The translations under genes were made by a program, and so were the position numbers. 64,000 nt of DNA, taken from the NCBI GenBank assembly GCA_035566015.1, contig DATMRS010000018.1, forward strand, positions 1 through 64,000, given 5' to 3'. This document shows, one piece after another, positions 26,224-34,028 of the stretch. Numbering within the stretch: position 1 is the first letter of the stretch; every line of letters begins with the position of its first letter. The notes under the pieces were generated by a model. That model was not told the origin of the DNA. It was given only the letters and a program-made list of their open reading frames with translations, and searched no databases. The stretch comes from DATMRS01 sp035566015 (lineage in GTDB: Bacteria; Pseudomonadota; Alphaproteobacteria; Sphingomonadales; Sphingomonadaceae).

Positions 26224-26954
26224 CCGTCGAAGAGGAGGTGAGAGCGCTTCGCGCGCTCGTCGAAGATCAGGCCGCCGAATTGAAGGCGGCACGCCACGCC
26301 ATCGGCCTGCTCGAGGACAAGAATGAGATCGAGCGGCTGCAATATATATACGGCTTCCTGATCGATAATCGCATGTTCCGCGAAATGGCCGATCTGTTCG
26401 CCGACGAGGGCGCATGGATCGAGATTGGCGAGCGCGGCCGCTATTATGGCAAGGAGAATATCCACCGCTTTCTGCTCGAGGTTCTGGGCGGTGGGCGCTG
26501 GGGATTGGTGCGCAATGAAGTCATCAACCACGTTCAGCAGCAGCTTCTCATCACCGTCGACGAGGATCGCCGGCACGCGCATGCTCGCGCCCGCGCCGAA
26601 GTCCAGGGCAATTCGCCGCCCGACACGCCGACCTTCCTGTTCGCCGACGGCATCTACGAGAATGACTATGTGAAGGAGGACGGGCGCTGGAAGATACAGG
26701 GCATCCGGGTGACGATGACCTTCTATGCCGCGCTGGAGCGGGCGAAGATCTGGTTTCCGTCCGCGCCGCCCAGCGCCGATGTGCCGCCCGATGCCCCGAG
26801 CCAGCCGGTGGTCGAGCGGCTGGGGCGTCAATTCAACGCGTTCCGCACGCCCCACCCCGTCACAGGCACGCCGCTGCCCCTCCCGGTGTCCGATCCGGCG
26901 CAGGGAGACGCTGGCGGCGGCGGGATCGATCAAGTGACCTCGCAGCGATCCTGA
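26220..26954 (+). CDS. NTF2/SnoaL-like protein
   Basis: 244 residues. A short coiled-coil start (EEEVRALRALVEDQAAELKA) precedes an NTF2-like domain at about residues 30-170 (EIERLQYIYGFLIDNRMFREM, FADEGAWIEIGERG, EDGRWKIQGIRVTMTF). The last 60 residues are proline-rich and of low complexity. Proteins of this fold in catabolic clusters act as isomerases, dehydratases or small ligand-binding partners. The ATG at 26220 overlaps the stop of the DAD-like cupin. Specific function unknown. Confidence 0.8.
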   Translation: MTVEEEVRALRALVEDQAAELKAARHAIGLLEDKNEIERLQYIYGFLIDNRMFREMADLFADEGAWIEIGERGRYYGKENIHRFLLEVLGGGRWGLVRNEVINHVQQQLLITVDEDRRHAHARARAEVQGNSPPDTPTFLFADGIYENDYVKEDGRWKIQGIRVTMTFYAALERAKIWFPSAPPSADVPPDAPSQPVVERLGRQFNAFRTPHPVTGTPLPLPVSDPAQGDAGGGGIDQVTSQRS

Positions 26955-27049
26955 GCGGCAGCGCATTTTCCATAGTCACGCCGGCCGCCGCGCGACACGG
27001 CGATCCAGATCAGTCGCAACAAGGCCGGCCAGCCAATTCCCGCCGAGCC

Positions 27050-27261
27050 GTTCGTTCATATCCCCGCTGGGCGTCGCGGACTGATTCGAAGAACTGGCGG
27101 CCGGTAGAGGATCCGGGCGCCCGCTATGTCCATGCGCCGTTCATCAATATGCCGGGGTCGCCGGCGCGCATAACTGGCAGCCGATGGCGTACGGCCCAGA
27201 TACCCGGATAGCCTATCTGCCGACTTCGACCAACGCCAGTAGCTATGCGGCAAGCATACAG
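27050..27261 (+). pseudogene. PQQ-dependent alcohol dehydrogenase fragment
   Basis: Bases 27086-27157 read SKNWRPVEDPGARYVHAPF and on to INMPG. After a one-base frame change near 27154 the text continues GVAGAHNWQPMAYGPDT, RIAYLPTSTNASSY. These are the typical words of quinoprotein ethanol/methanol-type dehydrogenases (RPVExPxARY, AHNWxPMAYSPxTxxxYxP). The rest of the roughly 550-700-residue enzyme is gone. It is a decayed, frameshifted internal piece. Confidence 0.65.
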
Positions 27262-27400
27262 AGCGCCTCACCGCGAAACGCGATCATCCAAATTTCAAGG
27301 CCATGCCGCTGCGCGCGGCGACGTCTATGTCGTGACGACCTTCGTTCTCTATGGTTTCGACGAAGCGGGACGCTTCTCACGGATTCGTCCGGCCATGTAG
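27261..27400 (+). pseudogene. NTF2-like protein C-terminal remnant
   Basis: Two frames contribute: ERLTAKRDHPNFKAMPLRA from 27261, then, after a shift near 27300, RGDVYVVTTFVLYGFDEAG and RFSRIRPAM with a stop at 27398-27400. The pattern resembles the last strands of NTF2/SnoaL-like proteins. It directly abuts the quinoprotein fragment, so the region is gene debris from at least two genes. The family call is tentative. Confidence 0.4.
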
Positions 27401-27558
27401 CAGAGGGTCATTTCCAGCGTCCGCGCGGCAGGGCTAGCCTTTTTGTCTGCAGCGGGGGCAATCAAAGCGGAATACGGGCACGCGGGATGGACTGGAAAGT
27501 CTTGGGATCATGCTCTATGGGCACGGCCCGGCTCTTTCCTTCCAATCCAGGTGACTCC

Positions 27559-28122
27559 ATGAAGATCAGCGGCGTGGACATCCGTCCCGGCAATATTATC
27601 GAGTATGAAGGCGGGCTGTGGCGCGCTGCGAAGATCCAGCATACCCAGCCGGGCAAGGGCGGCGCCTATATGCAGGTCGAGATGAAAAACCTCGTAGACG
27701 GCCGCAAGACCAATGTCCGCTTCCGGTCGGCCGAGACGGTGGAGCGCGTGCGGCTCGACACCAAGGATTTCCAGTTCCTGTTCGCCGAAGGCGACCAGCT
27801 GACCTTCATGGACAAGGAAACCTACGATCAGGTGTCGTTGCAGCGCGACATGCTGGGCGACGCCGCCGCCTTCCTGCAGGACGGGATGGACGTGGTGATG
27901 GAGCTGTATGACGAGAAGCCGATCTCGGTGCAGTTGCCCGATACGATCGAGGCGACGATCGTCGAAGCCGACGCGGTGGTGAAGGGGCAGACCGCCTCCT
28001 CCTCGTTCAAGCCGGCGATCCTCGACAATGGTGTGCGAGTGATGGTGCCGCCGCACATCTCGGCGGGGACGCGGATCGTCGTCGACGTCTACAATCAGGA
28101 ATATGTGAAGCGCGCGGACTGA
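27559..28122 (+). CDS. efp: Translation elongation factor P
   Basis: 187 residues, the standard length: three beta-barrel domains with the N-terminal KOW-like part (MKISGVDIRPGNIIEYEGG) and the C-terminal OB domain (ILDNGVRVMVPPHISAGTRI). EF-P relieves ribosome stalling at proline runs; the tip residue normally modified is Lys33 in TQPGKGGAY. The ATG at 27559 is used; an in-frame extension back to 27184 would run through the pseudogene debris. It is followed six bases later by the inositol-monophosphatase gene, probably the same transcript. Confidence 0.97.
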   Translation: MKISGVDIRPGNIIEYEGGLWRAAKIQHTQPGKGGAYMQVEMKNLVDGRKTNVRFRSAETVERVRLDTKDFQFLFAEGDQLTFMDKETYDQVSLQRDMLGDAAAFLQDGMDVVMELYDEKPISVQLPDTIEATIVEADAVVKGQTASSSFKPAILDNGVRVMVPPHISAGTRIVVDVYNQEYVKRAD

Positions 28123-28127
28123 TCGGC

Positions 28128-28943
28128 ATGGTATCGCATTCGGGCCTCATCACCGTCATGGAGCGCGCCGCGCGCAAGGCAGCGCCGCGCCTCAGACGGG
28201 ATTTCAACGAGGTCCAGCACCTTCAGGTGAGCCGCAAGGGGCCGGCCGACTTCGTGTCGATGGCCGATCGCCGTGCGGAAGAGACGTTGTTCGAGGAACT
28301 GCGCAAGGCACGCCCCGACTGGGGCTTCCTGATGGAGGAACGCGGCGAGGTGGAGGGTGATCCTGCCAAGCCGCGCTGGATCGTCGATCCGCTCGACGGC
28401 ACGTCGAACTTTCTCCACGGCATCCCCCATTTCGCGATCTCTATCGCGGTGGAGGAGCCGCGTCCCGGCGGCGGCCGGGGCGAGGTGACGCAGGGGCTGA
28501 TCTATCAGCCGCTGACCGATGAGAGCTTCTGGGCGGAAAAGGGCAGGGGGGCCTGGTTGCAGGACCGGCGGCTGCGCGTGTCGGCGCGGCGCGAGCTGGC
28601 CGATTCGCTGATCGCGACCGGCATTCCCTTCCTCGGCCATGGCGATTTCAAGACATGGAGCGCGATCTTCGCGGCGATCGCGCCGCAGGTCGCGGGCATC
28701 CGGCGCTTCGGATCGGCCGCGCTCGACCTCGCCTGGGTCGCGGCGGGGCGCTACGATGCCTTCTGGGAAAGCGATCTCCAGCCGTGGGACGTGGCGGCGG
28801 GCGTGCTGCTGGTGCGGGAGGCGGGCGGCTTCGTTACCGACTTCCGCGGCGGCGACCGGGCGATGGAGCGCAACGAATTCCTCGCCGCAAACGATCAGCT
28901 CCATTCCCGATTGCACAAGCTGGTGGCCGGCGCCCTGCGCTGA
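28128..28943 (+). CDS. suhB: Inositol monophosphatase family protein (SuhB-like)
   Basis: 271 residues. Metal and catalytic motifs are MEERGE (Glu of the first metal site), IVDPLDGTSNFLHGIP (Asp-Asp pair) and late WESDLQPWDVAAGVLL (Asp). These make it a lithium-sensitive-type phosphatase acting on inositol phosphate; SuhB homologues also influence rRNA transcription. It starts six bases after efp. The assignment is firm to family; whether it is the SuhB orthologue is likely from the length and the efp linkage. Confidence 0.92.
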   Translation: MVSHSGLITVMERAARKAAPRLRRDFNEVQHLQVSRKGPADFVSMADRRAEETLFEELRKARPDWGFLMEERGEVEGDPAKPRWIVDPLDGTSNFLHGIPHFAISIAVEEPRPGGGRGEVTQGLIYQPLTDESFWAEKGRGAWLQDRRLRVSARRELADSLIATGIPFLGHGDFKTWSAIFAAIAPQVAGIRRFGSAALDLAWVAAGRYDAFWESDLQPWDVAAGVLLVREAGGFVTDFRGGDRAMERNEFLAANDQLHSRLHKLVAGALR

Positions 28944-28972
28944 ACGGGCGCGCAGGAACAAAGCGGGGCCGT

Positions 28973-28987
28973 TGCGAATCATTCTCA
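28973..28987. promoter_or_regulatory. Fur-box-like palindrome upstream of nuoA
   Basis: TGCGAATCATTCTCA is a 7-1-7 inverted repeat with six of seven positions symmetric, very close to the known Fur core TGAGAATCATTCTCA. It sits 90 bp before the nuoA start, nested in a CGGGGCC/GGCCCCG stem (28964-28970 with 28989-28995). Iron-responsive control of the Fe-S-rich complex I operon is a reasonable inference. Confidence 0.55.
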
Positions 28988-29076
28988 TGGCCCCGAGCCT
29001 TGCCTAGTGGGAATTGCGGTCCTAGAAGCCGCCGCGAAGGCCGGATTCCGGCTCACCCGAAGCGGAGAAACGAAAG

Positions 29077-29454
29077 ATGGCGACGGTCGCCGCTGGGTAT
29101 CTGCCGATTTTGCTGTTCCTGATCGTGGCGCTGCTGCTGTCGGGCGCATTCGTCGTGCTGCCGATGATCGTATCGCGGCTCACCGGATCGGCGAATCCCT
29201 ATCCTGATAAGCTGACCGAATATGAATGCGGCTTTCCCGCGTTCGAGGACAGCCGGGCGCAATTCGACGTGCGTTTCTATCTCGTCGCGATCCTGTTCAT
29301 CGTCTTCGATCTCGAAGCCGCCTTCCTCTATCCATGGGCGGTTTCGCTGGGTGCCGTCGGCTTCGCGGGCTGGCTGGCGATGATGATCTTTCTCATCGAA
29401 CTCGCTCTGGGCCTCGTCTACGCATGGAAGAAAGGAGCGCTCGAATGGGAGTAG
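29077..29454 (+). CDS. nuoA: NADH-quinone oxidoreductase subunit A
   Basis: 125 residues with three membrane helices and the conserved loop YECGFPAFEDSRAQFDVRFY between helices 1 and 2. It is the first gene of a complete nuoA-N operon; GGAG lies before the ATG. NuoA lies at the junction of the membrane and peripheral arms of complex I. It overlaps nuoB by 10 bases. Confidence 0.97.
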   Translation: MATVAAGYLPILLFLIVALLLSGAFVVLPMIVSRLTGSANPYPDKLTEYECGFPAFEDSRAQFDVRFYLVAILFIVFDLEAAFLYPWAVSLGAVGFAGWLAMMIFLIELALGLVYAWKKGALEWE

Positions 29455-29999
29455 AATTGAGCGCACAGCCGGGCGTCACGGCTCCTCCGGAGAATACGCT
29501 CCCCGATCAGGGCTATTTCCTCGACCTCCAGAATGAGGTGCAGGATAAGGGCTTCCTCATCACCTCGACCGAGGAGTTGTTCCAGTGGGCGCGCACCGGC
29601 TCGCTATGGTGGATGACGTTCGGCCTCGCCTGCTGCGCGGTCGAGATGATTCATGTGAACATGCCGCGCTACGACCTCGAACGGTTCGGCGCCGCGCCGC
29701 GCGCATCCCCGCGCCAGTCGGACGTGATGATCGTCGCGGGCACGCTCTGCAACAAGATGGCCCCCGCACTGCGCCGCGTTTATGATCAGATGAGCGAGCC
29801 GCGCTACGTCATCTCGATGGGTAGCTGCGCCAATGGTGGCGGCTATTATCATTACAGCTATTCGGTGGTGCGCGGCTGCGACCGGATCGTGCCGGTCGAC
29901 ATTTATGTGCCGGGCTGCCCGCCGACCGCCGAGGCTTTGCTCTACGGGATCATGCAGTTGCAGCGGAAGATCCGCCGCGTCGGGACGATCGAGCGATGA
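29445..29999 (+). CDS. nuoB: NADH-quinone oxidoreductase subunit B
   Basis: 184 residues. It binds the terminal cluster N2 through CCAVEM, GTLCNK and GSCANGGG/PGCPPT cysteines, all present. The ATG at 29445 lies inside the end of nuoA; a longer upstream frame only reads across nuoA. NuoB passes electrons to quinone together with NuoD. Its stop overlaps the nuoC start (ATGA). Confidence 0.97.
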   Translation: MGVELSAQPGVTAPPENTLPDQGYFLDLQNEVQDKGFLITSTEELFQWARTGSLWWMTFGLACCAVEMIHVNMPRYDLERFGAAPRASPRQSDVMIVAGTLCNKMAPALRRVYDQMSEPRYVISMGSCANGGGYYHYSYSVVRGCDRIVPVDIYVPGCPPTAEALLYGIMQLQRKIRRVGTIER

Positions 30000-30658
30000 A
30001 CGCGCCCTGCCCGAAATATGCCAGCAATGGAGGCGTGATCGACGGCGCGGCCGCCGCGCTGGGCGACCTGCTGCTCCACGCGCGCGAGGAAGTGGGTGAG
30101 GTGGCGCTGCACATCCGGCGCGACGGGCTGGTGGACGCGATGCGTATCCTGCGTGACCAGCTTCACTATCAGCAGTTGATGGAGATTGCCGGCGTCGACT
30201 GGCCCGATCGCGAAGAGCGGTTCGAGGCGGTCTACTGCCTGCTCAGCCTGACGAAGAATCACCGCCTGCGCGTCCATGTGTCGACCAATGAGGGCGAGCC
30301 GATCCCGAGCGTGACGGGGCTGTGGCCGGTCGCGGGCTGGCTCGAACGCGAAGTATACGACATGTACGGCGTGCTGTTCGAAGGCAATGCGGACCTGCGG
30401 CGAATCCTCACCGACTATGGCTTTCGCGGCCATCCGCAGCGCAAGGATTTTCCACTCACCGGCTATGTCGAGCTGCGCTATTCCGAAGAGCATAAGCGCG
30501 TCATCTATGAGCCGGTCCGCCTCGCGCAGGATTTCCGCACGTTCGATTTCACGAGCCCGTGGGAAGGCGCCGAATATGTCCTCCCCGGCGACGAGAAGGC
30601 CCAGCCGGAGGCGCCCGGCGCGCCCAGCCCGCTGAAGGCCGACGAGGTGAAGAAATGA
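29996..30658 (+). CDS. nuoC: NADH-quinone oxidoreductase subunit C
   Basis: 220 residues of the 30-kDa subunit family: the block EREVYDMYGVLFEGNADLRR and DYGFRGHPQRKDFPL is the family signature. There is a variable low-complexity tail of about 25 residues (PEAPGAPSPLKADE). It is separate from nuoD, as usual in alphaproteobacteria, rather than fused as in Escherichia coli. It overlaps both neighbours by four bases. Confidence 0.96.
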   Translation: MNAPCPKYASNGGVIDGAAAALGDLLLHAREEVGEVALHIRRDGLVDAMRILRDQLHYQQLMEIAGVDWPDREERFEAVYCLLSLTKNHRLRVHVSTNEGEPIPSVTGLWPVAGWLEREVYDMYGVLFEGNADLRRILTDYGFRGHPQRKDFPLTGYVELRYSEEHKRVIYEPVRLAQDFRTFDFTSPWEGAEYVLPGDEKAQPEAPGAPSPLKADEVKK

Positions 30659-31920
30659 GCGACCCCGAGGTCATCATCGCCGATCCGCACGCGCCGCCCG
30701 CCGATCCCGGCGCATTCACGACGCCCGCCGATCCCGCGCCCGGCGACGTCGAGATCCAGAATTACACGCTCAATTTCGGCCCGCAGCATCCCGCCGCGCA
30801 TGGCGTGCTGCGCATGGTGATGGAGCTGGACGGCGAGATCGTCGAGCGCGTCGATCCGCATGTCGGCCTGCTCCATCGCGGCACCGAGAAGCTGATCGAA
30901 TATAAGACCTATTTGCAGGCGCTGCCTTATTTTGACCGGCTTGATTACTGCTCGCCGCTCAACATGGAGCACAGCTATGTGCTCGCGATCGAGAAGCTGC
31001 TGGGGCTGGAGGTGCCGCTGCGCGCGCAATATCTGCGCGTGCTGTTCGCGGAACTGTCGCGCATCTGCAACCACATGCTGAACCTGGGCTCGCACGTCAT
31101 GGACGTGGGCGCGATGACGCCCAATCTGTGGCTGTTCGAAATTCGGGAGGATTGCTACGGCTTTTTCGAGCGCGCATCGGGAGCGCGGATGCACATGGCC
31201 TGGTTCCGTCCCGGCGGCGTGCATCAGGACGTGCCGCTCAAGCTGCTGACCGATATTGGCGACTGGCTTGACAATCGCCTGCCGCGCCTGTTCGAGGATG
31301 CGATCGCGCTCGTCGCCGATAACCGCATCTTCAAGCAGCGTAACGTCGATATTGGCACAGTTTCACGCGACGACGCGATCGCGTGGGGCTTTTCCGGCCC
31401 GATGATTCGCGCGGCGGGCGTGCCGTGGGATATTCGCAAGGCGCAGCCCTACGACGTCTACGACCGAATGGAATTCGACGTGCCGGTCGGCACGAAGGGC
31501 GATTGCTACGACCGCTTCATGGTGCGCTGCGAGGAGGTCCGCCAGTCGGCGCGGATCATGCGTCAGTGCCTCCAGCAGATGCCCGAAGGGCCGTCCGCCT
31601 CGCTCGATCGCAAGGTCGTCCCGCCCCGGCGCGGCGAGATGAAACAGTCGATGGAAGCGCTGATCCACCATTTCAAGCTCTATACCGAGGGCTTCCATGT
31701 GCCGGCTGGCGAAGTCTATGTCGCGACCGAGAGCCCGAAGGGCGAGTTCGGCGTCTATCTGGTGTCCGACGGCACCAACAAGCCCTATCGCTGCAAGATC
31801 CGGCCGACCGGCTTCTCGCACCTGCAGGCGATGGACTTCATGATGAAGGGGCACATGCTCGCCGATACCACCGCCGTTCTTTCCGCTATCGACGTCGTGT
31901 TCGGGGAGGTGGACCGCTGA
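30655..31920 (+). CDS. nuoD: NADH-quinone oxidoreductase subunit D
   Basis: 421 residues of the 49-kDa subunit that forms the quinone site with NuoB. Signatures are NFGPQHPAAHGVLR, HVGLLHRGTEKLIE, ELSRICNHMLNLG and the ending MDFMMKGHMLADTTAVLSAI (shown as MKGHMLADTTAVL). The first 30 residues are a Pro/Asp-rich extension not conserved in the family. The ATG at 30655 overlaps the nuoC stop. Confidence 0.96.
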   Translation: MSDPEVIIADPHAPPADPGAFTTPADPAPGDVEIQNYTLNFGPQHPAAHGVLRMVMELDGEIVERVDPHVGLLHRGTEKLIEYKTYLQALPYFDRLDYCSPLNMEHSYVLAIEKLLGLEVPLRAQYLRVLFAELSRICNHMLNLGSHVMDVGAMTPNLWLFEIREDCYGFFERASGARMHMAWFRPGGVHQDVPLKLLTDIGDWLDNRLPRLFEDAIALVADNRIFKQRNVDIGTVSRDDAIAWGFSGPMIRAAGVPWDIRKAQPYDVYDRMEFDVPVGTKGDCYDRFMVRCEEVRQSARIMRQCLQQMPEGPSASLDRKVVPPRRGEMKQSMEALIHHFKLYTEGFHVPAGEVYVATESPKGEFGVYLVSDGTNKPYRCKIRPTGFSHLQAMDFMMKGHMLADTTAVLSAIDVVFGEVDR

Positions 31921-32567
31921 TGTCCGACGCGCAGCATATTCCCGACGAAGCCGAGGTCCGCGCGCGCTGGGGTGATTTCGCCTGGAGCGAGGAGAATGCG
32001 GCCAAGGCGAAGGAAATCATCGCCCGCTATCCGCCGGGGCGCGAGCATTCGGCGATCATGCCGTTGCTCGATCTCGCGCAGCGGCAAGTGGGCGCGGAGA
32101 CGAACACGCAAGGCTGGCTGCCGGTGCCGGTGATCGAATATGTCGCGAAGGCGGTGAACATGCCGTACATGCGCGCTTATGAGGTCGTGAGCTTCTACAC
32201 CATGTACAATATGGCGCCGGTCGGCCGCTATCATGTGCAGGTGTGCGGGACGACGCCATGCATGCTGCGCGGCTCCGACGATGTGATGCTGGCCTGCGCC
32301 AATCGCGGCCTCATTAAGGGCGGGACGACGCCTGATGGGCTGTTCACGCTGACCGAGGTGGAATGCCTCGGCGCCTGCGCGAATGCGCCGATGGTGCAGA
32401 TCAACGACGATAATTATGAGGATTTGACCTACGACAGCATGTCGGCCGTCCTCGAAGCGCTGGCCACCGGCGGCACGCCGAAGCCCGGCCCGCAGATCGA
32501 CCGGCAGGCGTCCTGCCCCGCAGGTGGGCCGACCACGCTCAAATATATGGCGGAAAATGCGGGATGA
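31920..32567 (+). CDS. nuoE: NADH-quinone oxidoreductase subunit E
   Basis: 215 residues, thioredoxin-like 24-kDa subunit. The [2Fe-2S] ligands are in VCGTTPCMLRG and ECLGACANAP. The ATG at 31920 shares its A with the nuoD stop. The C-terminal 45 residues after the domain (GGTPKPGPQIDRQASCPAGG) are an alphaproteobacterial-type extension. Its stop overlaps the start of the small membrane ORF that follows. Confidence 0.96.
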   Translation: MSDAQHIPDEAEVRARWGDFAWSEENAAKAKEIIARYPPGREHSAIMPLLDLAQRQVGAETNTQGWLPVPVIEYVAKAVNMPYMRAYEVVSFYTMYNMAPVGRYHVQVCGTTPCMLRGSDDVMLACANRGLIKGGTTPDGLFTLTEVECLGACANAPMVQINDDNYEDLTYDSMSAVLEALATGGTPKPGPQIDRQASCPAGGPTTLKYMAENAG

Positions 32568-32725
32568 CGTCATGTCTCTTCGCTCTCGCGGTCGCCATCT
32601 TCTCGATCTGGCTGCTGATCGCGCTGCTGGGCGTGGCGCTGAAGCTGATCGCCGTGCTGATCGGTGTGGCGCTGGCCGTCGCCGCTTATTTCCTGGCCGA
32701 GAAGCTTGTCGGAAAGGGTCGATGA
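32564..32725 (+). CDS. Small hydrophobic protein between nuoE and nuoF
   Basis: A 53-codon frame starts with ATG overlapping the nuoE stop (ATGA) and ends with TGA directly before the nuoF ATG, so it fills the gap exactly. The product is almost wholly hydrophobic: FALAVAIFSIWLLIALLGVAL, shortened here to IFSIWLLIALLGVA, then IAVLIGVALAVAAYF, and ends in the basic tail EKLVGKGR. This suggests two short membrane helices or one hairpin. The coupling at both ends argues for real translation. I recognise no family; an accessory or assembly role for complex I is a guess. Confidence 0.75.
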   Translation: MTSCLFALAVAIFSIWLLIALLGVALKLIAVLIGVALAVAAYFLAEKLVGKGR

Positions 32726-34021
32726 ATGCTTGACGACAAGGATCGCATCTTCACCAATCTCTACGGTTTCCAGCCGTGGAACCTCGACGCGGCGATCAAA
32801 CGCGGCGACTGGGACGACACCAAGGGTCTGATGGCGCGCGGGCAGGATCAGATTATCGAGGACATCAAGGCCAGCGGGCTGCGCGGCCGGGGCGGCGCGG
32901 GCTTCCCGACCGGCATGAAGTGGAGCTTCATGCCCAAGGAACCGCGCGAGGGCCGACCGAGCTTCCTTGTCATCAACGCCGACGAGTCCGAACCGGGTTC
33001 GTGCAAGGACCGCGAGATCATCCGCCACGATCCGCACAAGCTGATCGAAGGCGCGCTGATCGCAGGCTTCGCGATGCGCGCGCGGGCGGCCTATATCTAC
33101 ATTCGCGGCGAGTTCATCCGCGAGGCGGAGACGCTGTTCGCCGCCGTCGCCGAGGCCTATGATCGCGGCCTGCTCGGCAAGAACGCGGCCGGATCGGGCT
33201 ATGATTTCGACGTGTTCGTCCATCGCGGCGCGGGCGCCTATATCTGCGGCGAGGAAACCGCCCAGATCGAAAGCCTCGAAGGCAAGAAGGGCCAGCCGCG
33301 CCTGAAGCCGCCTTTCCCGGCGGGGGCAGGTCTCTATGGCTGCCCGACGACGGTGAACAATGTCGAATCGATCGCGGTCGTGCCGACGATCCTGCGGCGG
33401 GGGGCAAGCTGGTTCGCGGGGATCGGCCGGCCGAAGAATGAGGGCACCAAGCTCTTCCAGATTTCGGGTCATGTGAACACACCCTGCGTCGTCGAGGAGG
33501 CGATGGGCATTCCCTTCCGCGAACTGATCGAGAAGCATGCCGGCGGCGTGCGAGGCGGCTGGGACAATCTGCTCGCGGTGATTCCCGGCGGCTCGTCGGT
33601 GCCGGTGGTGCCCGCGGCCGAGATCATGGACGCGCCGATGGATTTCGACGGGCTGAAGGAGCTGAAATCAGGCCTTGGCACGGCGGCGGTGATCGTGATG
33701 GACAAGTCCACCGACATCGTCCGCGCGATCAGCCGCATCTCCTATTTCTACAAGCATGAAAGCTGCGGCCAATGCACGCCGTGCCGCGAGGGCACCGGCT
33801 GGATGTGGCGGGTGATGGAGCGGCTGCGCGAAGGCAATGCCGAGATCCACGAGATCGACGCGCTGCTGGAGGTGACGACGCAGGTCGAGGGCCACACCAT
33901 CTGCGCGCTGGGCGACGCGGCGGCCTGGCCGATCCAGGGCCTGATCCGCCATTTCCGCCCGGAGATCGAGCGGCGGATCAACGAAAAGAGGAATGCCACC
34001 CTCGCGGTGGCGGCGGAGTAG
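32726..34021 (+). CDS. nuoF: NADH-quinone oxidoreductase subunit F
   Basis: 431 residues, 51-kDa NADH-binding subunit. The NADH/FMN glycine-rich segment GLRGRGGAGFPTGMKW, the FMN-side motif GAGAYICGEETA and the [4Fe-4S] motif ESCGQCTPCREG with a later cysteine (HTICALGD) are all intact. It is the site where NADH is oxidised, in the cytoplasmic arm. It begins immediately after the stop of the 53-codon ORF. Confidence 0.97.
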   Translation: MLDDKDRIFTNLYGFQPWNLDAAIKRGDWDDTKGLMARGQDQIIEDIKASGLRGRGGAGFPTGMKWSFMPKEPREGRPSFLVINADESEPGSCKDREIIRHDPHKLIEGALIAGFAMRARAAYIYIRGEFIREAETLFAAVAEAYDRGLLGKNAAGSGYDFDVFVHRGAGAYICGEETAQIESLEGKKGQPRLKPPFPAGAGLYGCPTTVNNVESIAVVPTILRRGASWFAGIGRPKNEGTKLFQISGHVNTPCVVEEAMGIPFRELIEKHAGGVRGGWDNLLAVIPGGSSVPVVPAAEIMDAPMDFDGLKELKSGLGTAAVIVMDKSTDIVRAISRISYFYKHESCGQCTPCREGTGWMWRVMERLREGNAEIHEIDALLEVTTQVEGHTICALGDAAAWPIQGLIRHFRPEIERRINEKRNATLAVAAE

Positions 34022-34028
34022 CAGGACG

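Noticed and set aside
28964..28995. The CGGGGCC/GGCCCCG stem as a terminator for the phosphatase gene
   Set aside because: The loop is long and no T-run follows on either strand; the Fur-like palindrome inside gives a better explanation.
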